Source of the DNA: Rhyacichthys aspro
Taxonomy: Eukaryota; Chordata; Actinopteri; Gobiiformes; Rhyacichthyidae
Assembly: GCA_036850595.1 (NCBI GenBank)
Contig: CM072152.1
Location: 8,513,640-8,577,639 of the forward strand
Direction: 5' to 3'
Length of the DNA stretch: 64,000 nucleotides
Shown here piece by piece: positions 47,541 to 60,097 of the stretch. Positions within the stretch are counted from its first letter, which is position 1. The number at the start of each line of letters is the position of its first letter. Below the pieces are notes generated by a model. That model did no database searches. It was not told the origin of the DNA and saw nothing but the letters and a program-made list of their open reading frames with translations. Made by a program: the position numbers and the translations under genes.

Positions 47541-48200
47541 TCCTTTCGGGATAGGGGTTGACTCACATGGAGCTTGTGCTGCAGAGTGATTTGGGAACCG
47601 TCCACCAACACTAACAGCCCATTCCCAACAAGGTCAACCGGGGTGGAAGATGTAGCCAAAGAAAATCCCATCTCTCCCTGAAGTTTCCTCCAACTGTTGG
47701 GGCTGGGGGCCATCGACTGAGTTTTTGGTCGACACATGCCAGCGTCTGTTGTTGCTGTGCCAGCGCCGCTTAGCTCGAGCTCGGCTGTGACATTCCTCCT
47801 GGCAGAACAAGGCTGTGACTCGGGCGAGATTTTCAAAACATTTCTCAAAGCCCTGATGAGCAAAATTATGGCTAATTAGTCACGAGGCTGCCACGGTTTA
47901 TTAGCAGTGACAATAGCACGTCTATGGCTGACAGCGCGTCTCTCTCCTCTCTGTACGTTCTGCCTCTATCTGCCCGACGCTGCCGTCAGCAATGACATTA
48001 CTCGAATGGAAGGCATTATTGAAATAAATAATTCAGCGTCACATCTGTTATCTATTCACAGTAAACATTCCTCTCATCAGCACTGTGACGCGTACGGCTG
48101 GTCTGTCAGGCGATCAGACAGTGTGATCATCAAGTGCCGAGTGCGGTCGTCATACATCACAAATGTCTCCCTAGAACTCATCAGAACAGCCATCTATAAA
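47541..48200. promoter_or_regulatory. Large candidate conserved non-coding block
   Basis: About 650 bp with the highest sequence complexity and CpG content of the right half, free of recognised repeats. The core near 47860-47925 contains ATGGCTAATTAGTCACGAGG, a homeodomain site in distinctive context, then ACGGTTTATTAGCAG. Open frames exist on both strands (109 aa minus, 105 aa plus) without domains or splice pairs. Confidence 0.35.
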
Positions 48201-48312
48201 GATCTTACCATTTTAAAAATATAAACCTTTTTCCTCAAATTAGCTCTGACCATTCGAACAACACTCTTCATGTTGTGAAGATGATTGGGCCCAGTCTTGA
48301 AGGCATTGCAAC
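48201..48312. other. Unique sequence
   Basis: Nothing recognised. Confidence 0.35.
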
Positions 48313-48425
48313 ATTTATTTTATTTTATTTTATTTTATTTTATTATTTATTTATTTTGAACAAGTTAAAAACAATACATAAATAAAAAAATAAAGCATGT
48401 ATCCAACAACATTTTCTTATATATT
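48313..48425 (-). repeat. (TTTTA)n run, probably a minus-strand LINE tail
   Basis: A run of about eight TTTTA/TTTA units (48313-48357) follows, on the minus strand, the sequence AACTTGTTCAAAATAAATAA, which resembles 3' ends of fish LINEs carrying A-rich simple tails. The LINE body is not recognisable. Confidence 0.4.
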
Positions 48426-49385
48426 CTTATGATAACAAAATATACATGCTTCTATTTCAAATCTGTTTGATGTGGGCCTTGGTTGTAAGTCCAAATCGTT
48501 GGAATCAGCCATTTTCTGTTTTTAGTCTATTGCTGGTTTTCTTCCAGCATCATTAACCAAGTGGAGAGGACCTTCACACATATTACGGATTATTATTTTT
48601 TTCAAGAAAGAAAGTAAGCTTTAAAGAAAGTATTCTATAAAATGTTTGAACACTTTATGATACCAGTTGTCCAGAAAAAGACCACAATGATGAAGTTTTG
48701 ACTATCTGGGTAACTTAACACATATCTGTGGTGGGTTTAACAGAGTACCAATAGACCCTTGTGACAGTAAAGAGCCTTGTGTAAAGTCATATGGTGTAAT
48801 TAAGATCCTAAAGAAAAGAGCCAGCCTTCCACTCAACCTGACCATGCTGTTATCTATCACACAAGTGGGTCAGTGCTTTAAATCTGGACTAAAAGTGATG
48901 AAAGCCGACTTGTTTGTGTGAAATCCATCAAAAAAGCTAATGCAGCTTTAACTGTCGAAAGAATTCATCCTGGTCTGTTTAGGACAACCTGTTTTATTAG
49001 TAGGAATCACATTTCTCCGACCGACTGTCACCGTTTTATAGATCCCTCAGTATAAAGCTTTGATTGACCTTTATGGCCATTTTGTTGGACTAGTTGCAGC
49101 ACATTTTTACTTAGCGTGACCATAAAAGTCAAATAAATCTGTAATAATAACACCCAGCCTCATTCACAGCTCTGACTGACAAGACGTCATTAAAGTCCTC
49201 ATTTATCATATTTATGAGGTGATTATATTTAAAGCCATTTCTAATTAAACCTGGTAATGTCTGCTGATGTATAGTATTTATTTCACTTCCAAATGTCTCA
49301 TCTTGGTCCATCCGTCTTCCTGCTTGTCTTTCATTCGGTCCTGTCTGCCTCTCTGATGCTGTAGGCCTTTATAAAAAAAGCATAT
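48426..49385. other. Unique AT-rich sequence, nothing recognised
   Basis: No repeats or coding signals seen. Confidence 0.4.
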
Positions 49386-49700
49386 TAGTTGGATGAGAGT
49401 AGCAGCAACAGCCCCTGGCGACATGTGTGGGGCTGAGGGACTTTAATTAAGAGACCCATTTATAGTTCCTCATGCCCGAGTGGCAAAGCTGCAGCCTTCC
49501 GTTGTGGCACTGCGCTGTCCGTCTGTGTGAGTCTGTCTGTCAGTCTCCGTCTGTCTGTCTCAGTTCTGCGGGGCCACACTGACCTTCCGAGCGGCCGTAA
49601 TGAGGAGGCACCCATGGCCTGGATTCCATTATATATCACACTATGGAATAACAGGGGTAAAGTTAAGTTTAATGTGTCACCGAGCCCAAGATGGCAGAAA
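49386..49700. promoter_or_regulatory. Candidate conserved block with CTGT-rich run
   Basis: GGGACTTTAATTAAGAGACC (49437-49456) contains a TTAATTAA core in repeat-free sequence; a degenerate (CTGT)n stretch follows at 49517-49561. Overlapping frames on both strands have no domain. Confidence 0.2.
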
Positions 49701-49883
49701 AGGTTTGGATGCACTGGTGAAAAATACTGTAAATAAACAATAACTTTTTCAAGTTAACAGTAAATATGGGCAGCTAAGTGTGGACAGGAAACTATACAAT
49801 GTTATGTTGTAAAGCTGTGAGGGCCTAAATTGCATCAAAATGATCATGTGGCATCTTGAAAGCAGATAACTATCCAGTTTTAC

Positions 49884-50145
49884 ATTAGATTAGACTTTAT
49901 TGAATTCACATGTGACGGCAGTTCACATAAAGTGCAAAAATAGTGAAAATATATAAAGAGAGCATGAAGTAAAAATATATACAGAGACTTTAAAACCAAT
50001 TTAGAACAGATTTAAATCTTGAAAACTAAAAAATATATAAAGAAACTTCAAAAGGTACAACCAGGTCAAGATAAATTACCAATATATCAGCAAGAAATTG
50101 TCTTTTCTTGCTCTTTTTAGCCAGTTGGATCCAGAAAATTGAACA
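49884..50145 (-). repeat. Probable LINE 3'-end fragment
   Basis: TTAGATTAGACTTTATTGAATTC followed by AAAGTGCAAAAATAGTGAAAATAT-type sequence resembles the 3' region of fish LINE families, read on the minus strand. Strongly diverged; no frame left. Confidence 0.35.
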
Positions 50146-50220
50146 AAAATACTGTAAATAGCCTGTCCAGCCATACAAGACTGAAATTCTCACTCTCACT
50201 TAATCACAAAAATGATTCAT

Positions 50221-50406
50221 TTAAACCTGCAGTCTGCAACTTTTTTGTGAGGTAAGCTTGCAAAGGAGTCTGTTCTAATTTGATTAAAGGATTGTCCAAT
50301 TGGGTGGTTGGTCTATACACAGCCTGCCAGCCCCTCGATGTAATTCCAAAACCATTTACTTTCACATTCACTCCTATAGAAAAATGATAGTCTGCAGTTT
50401 ATTTAA
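50221..50406. mobile_element. Short MITE-like element
   Basis: TTAAACCTGCAGTCTGCAAC at the left and GATAGTCTGCAGTTTATTTAA at the right are imperfect inverted repeats enclosing 186 bp. The terminus resembles the TTAAAGCNGCA-type ends at 1304-1348 and 26915. No clear TSD. Confidence 0.4.
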
Positions 50407-52095
50407 TCCACCAAGCGCAGCTATCCAAACTATGGATCAAACTAATAATGCTATTTGTTTTTAAATAAAGTTGTTACTGAGCATAAGTGAGTACAGTGTT
50501 TCACCGGTCCTCCACAACAGTCCCAGGTTCTAATGTGGCCCCCAGGGAAAAATGATGGCCCACCCTTCATCATCACATCACCGGTCAAAAAAAAAAGTGT
50601 TACCAATTGAAATGATTATGCGTTGAGGCTGGACTCTGTGTGGTACGACTGCTACAGTTAGTCATAGCATTAATAATTAATTATCTGATTGGCAGTGTTA
50701 TATATTAAGTGGAAAATGTCCGGTAGCACTGAGGGAGGAAACTATAACAATGACATGGATGATAAAACTTTACCCTCACTCCTTTTTAATCACACACAGT
50801 ATGAAATTTAATTACAATGAGAAATGATTTATATGCTGTTGAGAATGCCCCGTGGAGTTCCTTTCTTCATAAAGGCTTTGGAAATTCATCTGGGCATGAA
50901 TAATGTCAGTATGTTCTTAAAAAAAAAAAAAGCCCTTCTCCTTCACATTCACATTAGTGCATTCGCTATATTCATATTGTTAACCATCTTAGGTTTCTGT
51001 GATCAAACACCCAAGACAATAACATTTGTTTTACTGAACAAACACTGCTGCTTGTATATCAAGAAACAAAGGGAGGAAAAGCAGGAAGATTAGGATAACA
51101 AATTAGCACGGAATTTCAAATATACTTAAATGGGGATTGCAGAGAGTTTGGCTGTTGACATGTTTTATTCAACACGCCTCGGGGCTGTTCGGATTGTTTA
51201 TGCAAGCACACATTACAGTTTCTCATAAGAATAGATAATGGTAGAAGAACAGAAGCAGGGCAGAGCCATGGGATTCCAATATTTACAATAAAATATAGTC
51301 TCATCATTTAACTGTGAATAAGAATGTGCAGAATATATTACGGAGAAAGAAGGATACAGTGGCCATTCAAACATGTGATTGCCTCTCCATAGAGCTCCAC
51401 TCTGGCGGAATTTCTGTTTCATTATCCTCACTAAAATTAATTTGCTAAAGTTTCAACTGACCTGCACTCAGTCAGCTGCAAGCAGACCTGGCCATGAGCA
51501 AGGTTGTCTCTTGTATCCAGTCTGGCTTCATATCCTCATAAAGAGCTCTTTTGTTCAAAAGTAGTCAGGTTCCATCTCTGTGATGTCATGCACAACACAG
51601 AGCACAACACTTTACTGACAGGGCAATTTTCTACTAAATATTAGCATCTGCGCAACTTTTATGAGTTAAAAGTAAAAGCAAGAACTCAGTACTGCCCTAT
51701 TTGTCAGAAAGAACAGGCCAGTGACTATGCTTTTAGCTAATTTATATTTGGTGCATAGTGCGTAGTCTGTGAATCCTGCAGCTGCTGACACTACAGTTTT
51801 TACACTCAAGAAGAAGTCATGGCAGAGGCCCAATCACAGAATAGAAGTTTTTGAAGAATAAAATAACATTTTGCTATGTTCTACTTGCTTTGTGTACACA
51901 CCAGCCAATTGCTTTTTGTTCTTAGTAAACTTTTTATGTCTTGACCCAAATTTTATTTATTTTTTTGGTACCTTAGGCTCAGATTAGTATGGTCTTAGAA
52001 ATGAGAAACGTGTGTAACAACTCTAATTATATCGCTGTCATTTAAAAGTAGTAGTATAAGAACCCCCACTCTGGTTAAAGAATAGCCCCACAATG
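50407..52095. other. Unique sequence, nothing firmly recognised
   Basis: The stretch 50493-50570 (CAGTGTTTCACCGG...AATGTGGCCCCCAGGG) has a hAT-like flavour but no partner end. Elsewhere nothing seen. Confidence 0.35.
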
Positions 52096-52530
52096 TCCAG
52101 AACACTGGGATCTATCTCTGCTCTTTGTCCGGTCGCCTACTGCCGAATGTAAGAACAAAATTAAGACTGATCTCAGACACCTTTGTGAAAGCGCCCCCTG
52201 ATCTCTGTGGGATGGACTGTGAGGACTCACAGCCTGCTGGCCACCGCACATTCAGACACTCATCAATAAGCCATTCCTCTCAGGCCTCTGTGTCGTTTGT
52301 CTGGCCGGCACAAACCAATAGGAATCCATTATATCGAGCAGCGCCTTGATTTTAGTTGGACATTTAGGCTTGCCGTGCCCTGACAGTGACCAATTGAGCT
52401 CTGAGATACAGTCTCCTGTCCAGTGTGGTTCAAGGAGAACAGAGGGGGATTGGGATTGTTAATTGCCAATAGACTCTGTTGCGGATTCTGCTCTTTATCA
52501 GCTGTCTATCTCACCCAGAAGCCTGTAGTT
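52096..52530. promoter_or_regulatory. Candidate regulatory block with GATA/E-box composite
   Basis: Repeat-free higher-GC sequence. TTATCAGCTGTCTATC at 52495-52510 places two inverted GATA sites around a CAGCTG E-box, and TTGTTAATTGCCAATAG (52457-52472) adds a homeodomain core. Motif arrangement is seen; regulatory role is inferred. Confidence 0.3.
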
Positions 52531-53845
52531 TCACAATCTATGGTGCACAATGAAGAAATACACGATCATCATTACTACGTATTGTTGGTGTTGTAGATCT
52601 GTTCAGTTTTGTCGTAATGTCATTTTGAAAAAGAATGCAGAGCGATTAGCAGTTTTTCAAAATGCATGTCACATTTATTTAGATCGATGTGGATATTTAT
52701 CATTATTGTATCATTTATCATTAGAAATCCCTTTACTTATTACAAGCACAACAATGCAAAGCACCCTCTATAAGTCTATAAGGCTTATTTTTATACTGAA
52801 TTTGAGCATCTGCTTAAATATTATGACTTCCAACTAACAACTACTTCTCACTTTTATTTGTCAAGAGAAAGAGCTGAAACTATAAAATGTTGGATTTGCG
52901 TAAGTGGTCACATCAATCATGCGGCATATGCATAATACATACATAAAAAGTGTGAGGTGCCTGAGCACTTGTCACACTGGTCAAATGTGAGTAACACACC
53001 AGGATTATTGTCTGATTGTCTGGAACACAGTGCTCTGAGCATGCTCCAGAGTGAGACAGCAGCACAGAATACACACAAACAGATGGGAAAAACATAAAGA
53101 TAGAGATTCTCACTCATTTTGAGAAAGGAGACGTTTTTGGTCTGAGTGAACTTTGATGTGTTCATGTCTTTTTGTTACTGTTGATATTTATCGATCATTT
53201 GAACTGTTCTGTATCTGTCCCCACTGCATTGATCTGGAGTCTGTCTCTGTCTTGACTGAGCTGTTTCATTTTAGTCATTATTTGTTTCTATCACTACTCT
53301 GTTGGATTGTTGGAGCGGTTCAGTACAATTGTGATAGTCGTTTTAACATGACAGAACCACAGAGCTGAAATCACTGTTAATACTTATCAAAATGCACACA
53401 GCACCTTTATGTACAGCTTTATAACACTGTGGATACATCTAGGTTTGCACTTGTTTTACCTTTGAAGAAATTAATTGATGTTTTCATTAATGAGTTAACT
53501 TTTTTTTCAAAATCACCTTCAGATCCACAATGCCGACTGTGAAAGTCACAGAGAATAATAAATGATACTGAGATGACTTCTTGTATTTTAAGCTTAATTG
53601 CCATTGTGCCATTTATCTTTACGCTTGTGTTCATCTTAGTTACAGTGATCAGTATCTTTTATTTAGTAATAAACTGAAGTTCAGGCGTAAAAGGCAGATA
53701 AAGTAAGTGAATGTTACATTGAAAACAAAACAAAACAAAAAAACAGCACATTTTGAAACCTTTACAAATGTGAATAATGAGAAGTTGAACTTTGTACTTA
53801 TGCTTGTTGCTTGGGTTCATTTTGTGATTTAACAATTTGCTGTCT
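52531..53845. other. Unique AT-rich sequence, nothing recognised
   Basis: The 95-aa frame 52550-52837 has no convincing domain. Confidence 0.4.
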
Positions 53846-54010
53846 CGTACATCTATTCTTATTCATCGCCATTACAGCCCATTATAAGAGGGTGAATGAC
53901 TCATGTAATTTTCACTCCAGAAGTCAGACCAAACATCTCTTCTTTGCCTGACTGTAGCCTCTGCTCATTACAGCCTTTTAGCCTGACCATCATTTCTGCA
54001 AAAGGTACAT
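53846..54010. promoter_or_regulatory. Candidate conserved block with AP-1 site
   Basis: TGACTCA (AP-1 consensus) at 53897-53903 lies between two copies of CATTACAGCC (53870-53879 and 53966-53975). Repeat-free otherwise. Confidence 0.2.
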
Positions 54011-54154
54011 GTTGATGTTATGACATAAAACAGACAACATAATAATTCAGACACGGGTTATGTTTTACATGGTCTGTGGGGGAAATGTTTGGAAAATATG
54101 AAGGCACTGCAATGTTTTTATGCACCACAGCCCAAGAGACGTTGCTGAGACTTA

Positions 54155-54260
54155 CCCCATCCATCTTCTTCAGCTAACTCTGGACTACTCAGACCCCCCT
54201 CTCCCCAGTCACTTCCTCCAGCTGCTCTGGGGGGATACCGAGGCAATCCCAGGTCAGCTA
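54155..54260 (-). mobile_element. Short LINE fragment
   Basis: CCCCTCTCCCCAGTCACTTC and CTCTGGGGGGATACCGAGGC align with 58380-58435, so this is a truncated, more diverged copy of the same LINE 3' coding region. Confidence 0.6.
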
Positions 54261-57200
54261 AAAGTTGCTAAACATTGTTGTAAAGTGCCTAATGACTTTA
54301 CCTTTATTGCCTTGGTAGCCTTTGTAGTTATTGTCGTGCCAGAACTAGCACAGAGAATAAAAAACAGATCATTTTTACTGTGAAGCAAACTAAAGAAAAC
54401 ATTTGATTAGATCCTATCATAACTCCACTATAGTGACCACTTCACACATTACAAAATACCAATTATGTTAAACAATTGTGTGACAGGGCTAATAGTTATT
54501 GCTTGGGTAATGTAGGTTTGCAAAGTCATTGGTCTTAACAGCATAAGCTTGCACATTATAAGGGTAATTGAAATTCAAGTGTTTCATCTTCGATAGTGCT
54601 GAGGCAATACATTTTTGACTCTCTTTTTTCTGTCAATATGGCCAACAGAATGCACAGGGTCATGTGATTTGCAGCTACGGTTAAAAGTACTGTTGTTTTT
54701 GTCAGTGTTGTTAATATAGTTGATGCAGCAGCTTTCAACATATGCAGAGGCACAAGACATCTCTGTCGGGCTCTTTCTTATGCTGCTCCATATGGAATCA
54801 CAGTGAGGCACCCTGGTTTATTTGTGAAGAGCAGTTGTCGGATGTGCTGACCCTGATGGAGCTGCAGCAGTTGTAACTAATGAGTCAAGTCAGGCCCACT
54901 GGAGCCTGTAAGCTCTTCGCAGGCTTCTGTGCTTGTATGTAATTTGTGCTGTAAACATCTCGCCATTTCTCTTGACCTTTAGCACTCCAGCTGGGCTGAA
55001 AAGAACACAGCCAAGCCAAAAGCGCCCGCCTGCCAACTACATCCTAGCATATACCCGTCCACTGATATCCAAATAAGTTCTGTGAAAGTATGTTTGCATT
55101 TGGAACTGCTTAGTGAGGTCTTGACAGTGTGAGGAAATAAATATGTTTGGATTTTGTTCACAGTATTAGTGCGAAACGGAGCTTGAGGCGACTGAGCAGG
55201 GAGCTGTCTGAGTACAATACGTTACATATGGTCCTATGCATATACATCTATAAGAGTAGGTACTCAGTGTGACCTAATCATGGTCATGATTTAAGAGTGC
55301 TGTTGCTAGGTAATGGTGATTTTATGGTCAGACAACAGGTTATGAAACAGTCCGACTTTGACATTAGATCTCTACACTGTATATCCATATAAGGCGTGTA
55401 TTATTTGTATTAAAATAAAATTGATACATTTATTGTCTGCATTATACCACAGTTGTTTTTGGAACACCACTTAGCCAACTGTGTATATGGACCAAAATGA
55501 CCATGCATAAGTTCCAACTTCAGTGGTTTATTTTAAGAGTATCTGAGGATATCTAACAAACAAATCCAATCACTCATATGTATACATTGCCAGGAAGAAA
55601 AAGGACCTACAACTTGTTCTTCTACAGTGCAGAAAATGGAAGGATCTTGAGTAGCCAGAAAATTGACCAACTGCCAACTAACATTCACATTTTTTGACAG
55701 GCGGACACATCTGAACCATGCAACTTTCCCAAATTTAAATATGTAAATATAAAGCACATCTCCATTCGTATTACTAGTATCGAATGACAGTGTAGTAATT
55801 GTTACGGTTAAAAGTGCATTGTAAAAATGTGCCAGCAGACTGTTGAACAGGGTGAAACACATTGGGTTTTTTTTGTTTTTTTTTTACTTTTTCCAGTAGC
55901 GTATATTGACCACAAAATAACCCATTCGTCAATCTGTCGGAACAATAGATCCCACTGGAGTCATTTTAGTTTCATACGTTCCTGTTTCTATTTCCACAGC
56001 CTCTCAGAGTATCGACAGAAGACAAACACACTCATGTTTTAAGCACACAATCTTGAACTCGGACGGTTTAGGTATTTTTAAACGAAACTGCTTTAGTGGA
56101 ATCACCATCAGATTTATTTCCACTAGGTTTCGTCACCACAAAAAGCCAAAAACTACACACCCCACCTTAAGATTTAGGCAAAAAAGAAAAAGAAAAGCCT
56201 AGTATATAGTTGAACAAAATGTGACACACCACTCACAGTTATTTTCTGTAATGTTTAATTGCATGAATGACTCTGCATTTGTCTCTTTTGGGGAAATAGA
56301 CTTGTCAAGCTCCAACAGAACTTCCTTTTTCTACAATGGCTCAGAGTGGACAAACTGAGCACTGCTGGAAGAGAAGCACATGTTTTTGTTGTTTTTGTTT
56401 TTGTTTTTTTTTAACACAGTGTTTCTTGAAGGTTTATGTTTATGTATGTACTGAACTTATATTCTTTCAAGTGACCTTACTATCTGTCTTCACTTCTCAC
56501 TATCTTTGTCTAAACTTAACCATATTTGACTTTCTAAATACTTGTGATTAAATAAACCTTACTGCAGGATTGTTTCAAAATAATCCAATCTCAATTCAGT
56601 TAGACCAAATGGATTTAGAATGAGCCAATAACCTGTTCAAATAATGTCGCTCGGATTGCACTGATATATTAATATTCCATGGGGCAATAAATAATGTTCA
56701 TATAATGCACCTCCAATAACCTAACAATCAAAATACAGTTTGACGTACATGAAGTTGCAAACCTATCACTTACCTTCTCCACTGTAATGAAAAAGAATCT
56801 CTCGGAGAATACATTTTAAGCCCATTCATTTTGTTTATTATTTTGTGCAGTATCTCGGTGACAGAAGGGAGACATTTGAAACATGGTGGAGGAAGTATTT
56901 ACATTTCATACTGCCAGTGTTGTGTTACTCTATTTTTAACTTCCCTATAGGTTACGCTGTTTCCCCCCATTCTTCATCCTCTGCTCTTCTGCCATGTGTC
57001 CCTCGAGGAAGAAAGAATGAAAGACCACAGAGAAACCAGAAGAGCACTTTAGTCGGTTTGTTCTATGGCACTTGTCCCGCTTGTTACTACTGATTGTTAC
57101 AGTACATCCATCTTCCTGCGTTCTTCTCCTTCTGCCCAGTACTGCGATATGGCAAGTCATTTCTCCTCTCCAGTTTCCTCCTCCCGTGCGCTTTCATTTC

Positions 57201-57600
57201 GCTTCTTCCTGCCTTCGACCCCTCTGATCCTAGAGCCGAAGGGGGCAAACTCAGCCTTTGATATGAGCTTGTCTGTTTGACACGAGTCCTCTGGGGAAAG
57301 ACCGTACCCAGGCGCAGAATGAGAGACAGGAAGGGGAAAGGCCAGGAAGTTACTTTAAACGTCAGTATCGTTGAAGTTTGATGGCTGGGTCGTCAGATTG
57401 CATCATGGGTAAGACGTGACAGGACACCTAGGTCACAGGGGATACATGAGTAGGCAATAAGAGAGCAAAACTGTGTGTGCAGTGTAAGTGGTCATTAATA
57501 ACAATTTTGGATGCTTGTCCCTGGAATCAAATATCATTTTTTGCAAGTCACTACTGCATGGAACATAACTGCTGCATTCTGCTGCATAAACAAGTAATAG
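54261..57600. other. Unique sequence, nothing firmly recognised
   Basis: T-rich tracts at 55865-55887 and 56383-56413. The 56,960-57,330 stretch is GC-richer and repeat-free with open frames on both strands but no domain. Confidence 0.4.
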
Positions 57601-57608
57601 TATATACT

Positions 57609-57919
57609 AGGGCTGCTCTATCATGGAAAAAATCTAAATCACAATTATTTTGGTCATTATTGAAATTAATTATTATTTTATAATATTGTTTTATACAATT
57701 ACTCATTGACTTTGGAAATATGTTGGATTTTTTAAACAAAACAATGAATTCTCCTTAAAATAACATACAAATAAATAGCTTGGAAAAAAACAGAAATAAT
57801 ATTTAAGATAAACAAGTAATAAATAAAAACAAGTAATAAATAATTGTTTTTCTCGATTACATAGGTTTTGTGATCGTTGACAGTTGAAATAGAACATTTG
57901 AATTAATTGCAAAGCCCTA
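57609..57919. mobile_element. hAT-like non-autonomous element
   Basis: Ends AGGGCTGCTC and AAAGCCCTA are short inverted repeats of the AGGGCTG type common in fish hAT elements, and TATATACT occurs at 57601-57608 and 57920-57927 as a possible 8-bp TSD. The TSD lies in TA-rich sequence, so chance is possible. The AT-rich interior has no coding capacity. Confidence 0.65.
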
Positions 57920-57927
57920 TATATACT

Positions 57928-58300
57928 GTATATATTAGTTATGGTAGTATATACATAATTTTAGTTTGTTGTTTAAATGACAGGAACATATTTAACCCCA
58001 GACTTTGGACTATGTTTGTCCCATCCACCACCCCAACCTACAGTAGGCCTACCTCATGCCAACAGAGAAATAATAAGATGATTCAATAACAGCGTAAACG
58101 TGAAAGCAACTGTATTTTCAAATGTCTGCGCACATTTGTAGTGTAGGTAAAGGCAACACTGAATGGATAGGAATAAATGCTTTGTAAATTTATATTAAAT
58201 ACCAAGGCAAACAATGAAATTCCCTGAGGCCAAAGCTCTGATGAAGGATTTTCAATTGCCATCAATTAATGGTTTCAGATTTTTTTTATGTATAGTATTT
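57928..58300. other. Unique AT-rich sequence, nothing recognised
   Basis: No signals beyond TA-rich simple sequence at the left edge. Confidence 0.4.
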
Positions 58301-58306
58301 TTTTTA

Positions 58307-58672
58307 GCCGTCCATTTATTTTCTTCCTCTTATCCGGGCCTGGGTCACAGGGGCAGCAGTCTAAGCAGAGACGCCCAGACTTCCCTCTCCCCAGACACAT
58401 CCTCCAGCTCTTTCGGGGGAATACCAAGGCAGTCCCAGGCCAGCCGAGAGACATGTTCCCTCCATCATGTCCTACGTCTCCCCCGGGCCTCCTCCCAGTG
58501 GGACATGTCCAGAACACCTCTCCAGGAAGGTGTCCAGGAGACATCCACAACAGATACCCCAACCACCTCAGCTGTCTCCTCTCGATGTGGAGGAGCAGTG
58601 GCTCTACCCCGAGCTCCTCCCGAGTGCCTGAGCTCCTTCCCCTATCTCTAAGGGAGCGTCCTTCTGCATCTT
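58307..58672 (-). pseudogene. LINE reverse-transcriptase ORF, C-terminal relic
   Basis: On the minus strand the translation reads EELGVEPLLLHIERRQLRWL and then LPGEVFWTCPTGRRP before a frameshift. A second frame continues with remnants of the usual W-R-x-Y and PPEEL stretch, and the end reads CDPGPDKRK. This is the post-RT C-terminal region of a fish non-LTR retrotransposon (Rex1/Babar- or RTE-like; clade not certain). Only about 120 residues survive, as expected of a 5'-truncated insertion. The overlapping 188-aa and 145-aa plus-strand frames are shadows. Confidence 0.75.
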
Positions 58673-58680
58673 TGACTTTC

Positions 58681-60095
58681 ATCTTAACTCATCTTTTAGC
58701 ACATTTTAAAACTAGATATTCTTTCTGTTTTTCACACTTACCAACAAACATCGCAAGGACCATGTCTCACACAGAGGCTTTTAAATTGCATGCATTTCAA
58801 TTGAAAGTGTTATGTTACTTTTGGGATGTTTCTTACACAATAAAGATATTTTGATCACAGTAAAAGGCAATATTTTTAAAATGACATTGAGGGTGTATTA
58901 TTTAAGAACATCTCACACTAAAAGAAGAGAACACCAAGTTTAAACAGTTTTCTGGAGCTCACTGGGTCCCATCTTCTTCACTTTTTCCCCTGTCTGGCTG
59001 TGGTCAAATAAAGCAAAGGGCAGACCACAGTGTCCCTACTGGTGTGGCTGTGTTTTCAACTCCTGAGTGTATTTGTAGTGGGCAGTGTTTTCATGTTGCA
59101 TAAATGGCCTTTTAATGACACCTTTTGTATTTCTGCTTAGTGTTGGGACCATTCCATGTCACATGTCATTTGTGATTTGGTGATATGGTTGTTAACATGA
59201 GGCCAAATGAAGAGGATGAACTGTGTGAAATCTCGCACAGCCCAGTGAGAAGATGCTGTTAAATTACAAACAGCCCACGTTTGAAAAGGTCAGTGTTTTC
59301 TGATAACACAATTACATTGATGACGCAAGTGAGCAAACTGACCTTGTGTCAGAAACACAGCAATATGTCTGTCCTTGCTGCAGCAGGAGCTTTCTATCTC
59401 TGATATATTATCACCTACACTTACACAACAAAATGTTCATCTAGATGAGAAAGATTTGGGTTCCTTGATATGGAATGGAACCACTTTCTATCTGTTTGTA
59501 AAATCTTACAATGACAATACATTTCTGAGAGAGAGAAAGCTAAATCCTTCTTCAACCTTAGACTAACCTTTAAACAAGCCAGAAACACACAAAACTGAAA
59601 ACATAGTGTAGCATTGCATCACCAGTTGCAACAATAGACTTTAAATTTGTACATAGCCTCTTTCAAGCAGAGACCCATCAGAAAAGAAGACAGCAAATTG
59701 TCAAAATTGAGGCTTGAGTGACTCCTCAGCACCGCTTCTCATTGGTTATAAAAGATTGTCAAATCTAATTCTAATCAGACATGGACATTACCATCTTATC
59801 TGTTGTTTTGAGCAAACACTGGTTTAATCCTTCGAATAACACTCGGGACAAAACAGGAAATAAAGACCATTACTCAGATGGATAAACAAAACATATCCAC
59901 CCATAGCAAAGAAACACAAGGTCAAACCAACATGCACTTGTGTTCCAGCATAAGAAAACAAAATAACACGAGTTATTAGGTTACAGAGGCTTTGTTCAGA
60001 CAGCAATTTTTTACCTTTTAAATTTGTGTTTTCAGTCAATGTGAGCAGTTTGACTGCACTGCTGCAAACTCACATGGATTATCAGTATGTATGCA
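58681..60095. other. Unique AT-rich sequence, nothing recognised
   Basis: No repeats or coding signals seen. Confidence 0.4.
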
Positions 60096-60097
60096 TA

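Noticed and set aside
50493..50570. CAGTGTTTCACC with TGTGGCCCCCAGGG, like a hAT terminus
   Set aside because: No opposite end or duplicated flank could be placed.
52550..52837. NAERLAVFQNAC stretch resembling the end of LINE reverse transcriptases
   Set aside because: Similarity is limited to a few residues with no flanking support.
58214..58854. 188-aa and 145-aa plus-strand frames as genes
   Set aside because: They are antisense shadows of the minus-strand LINE fragment.
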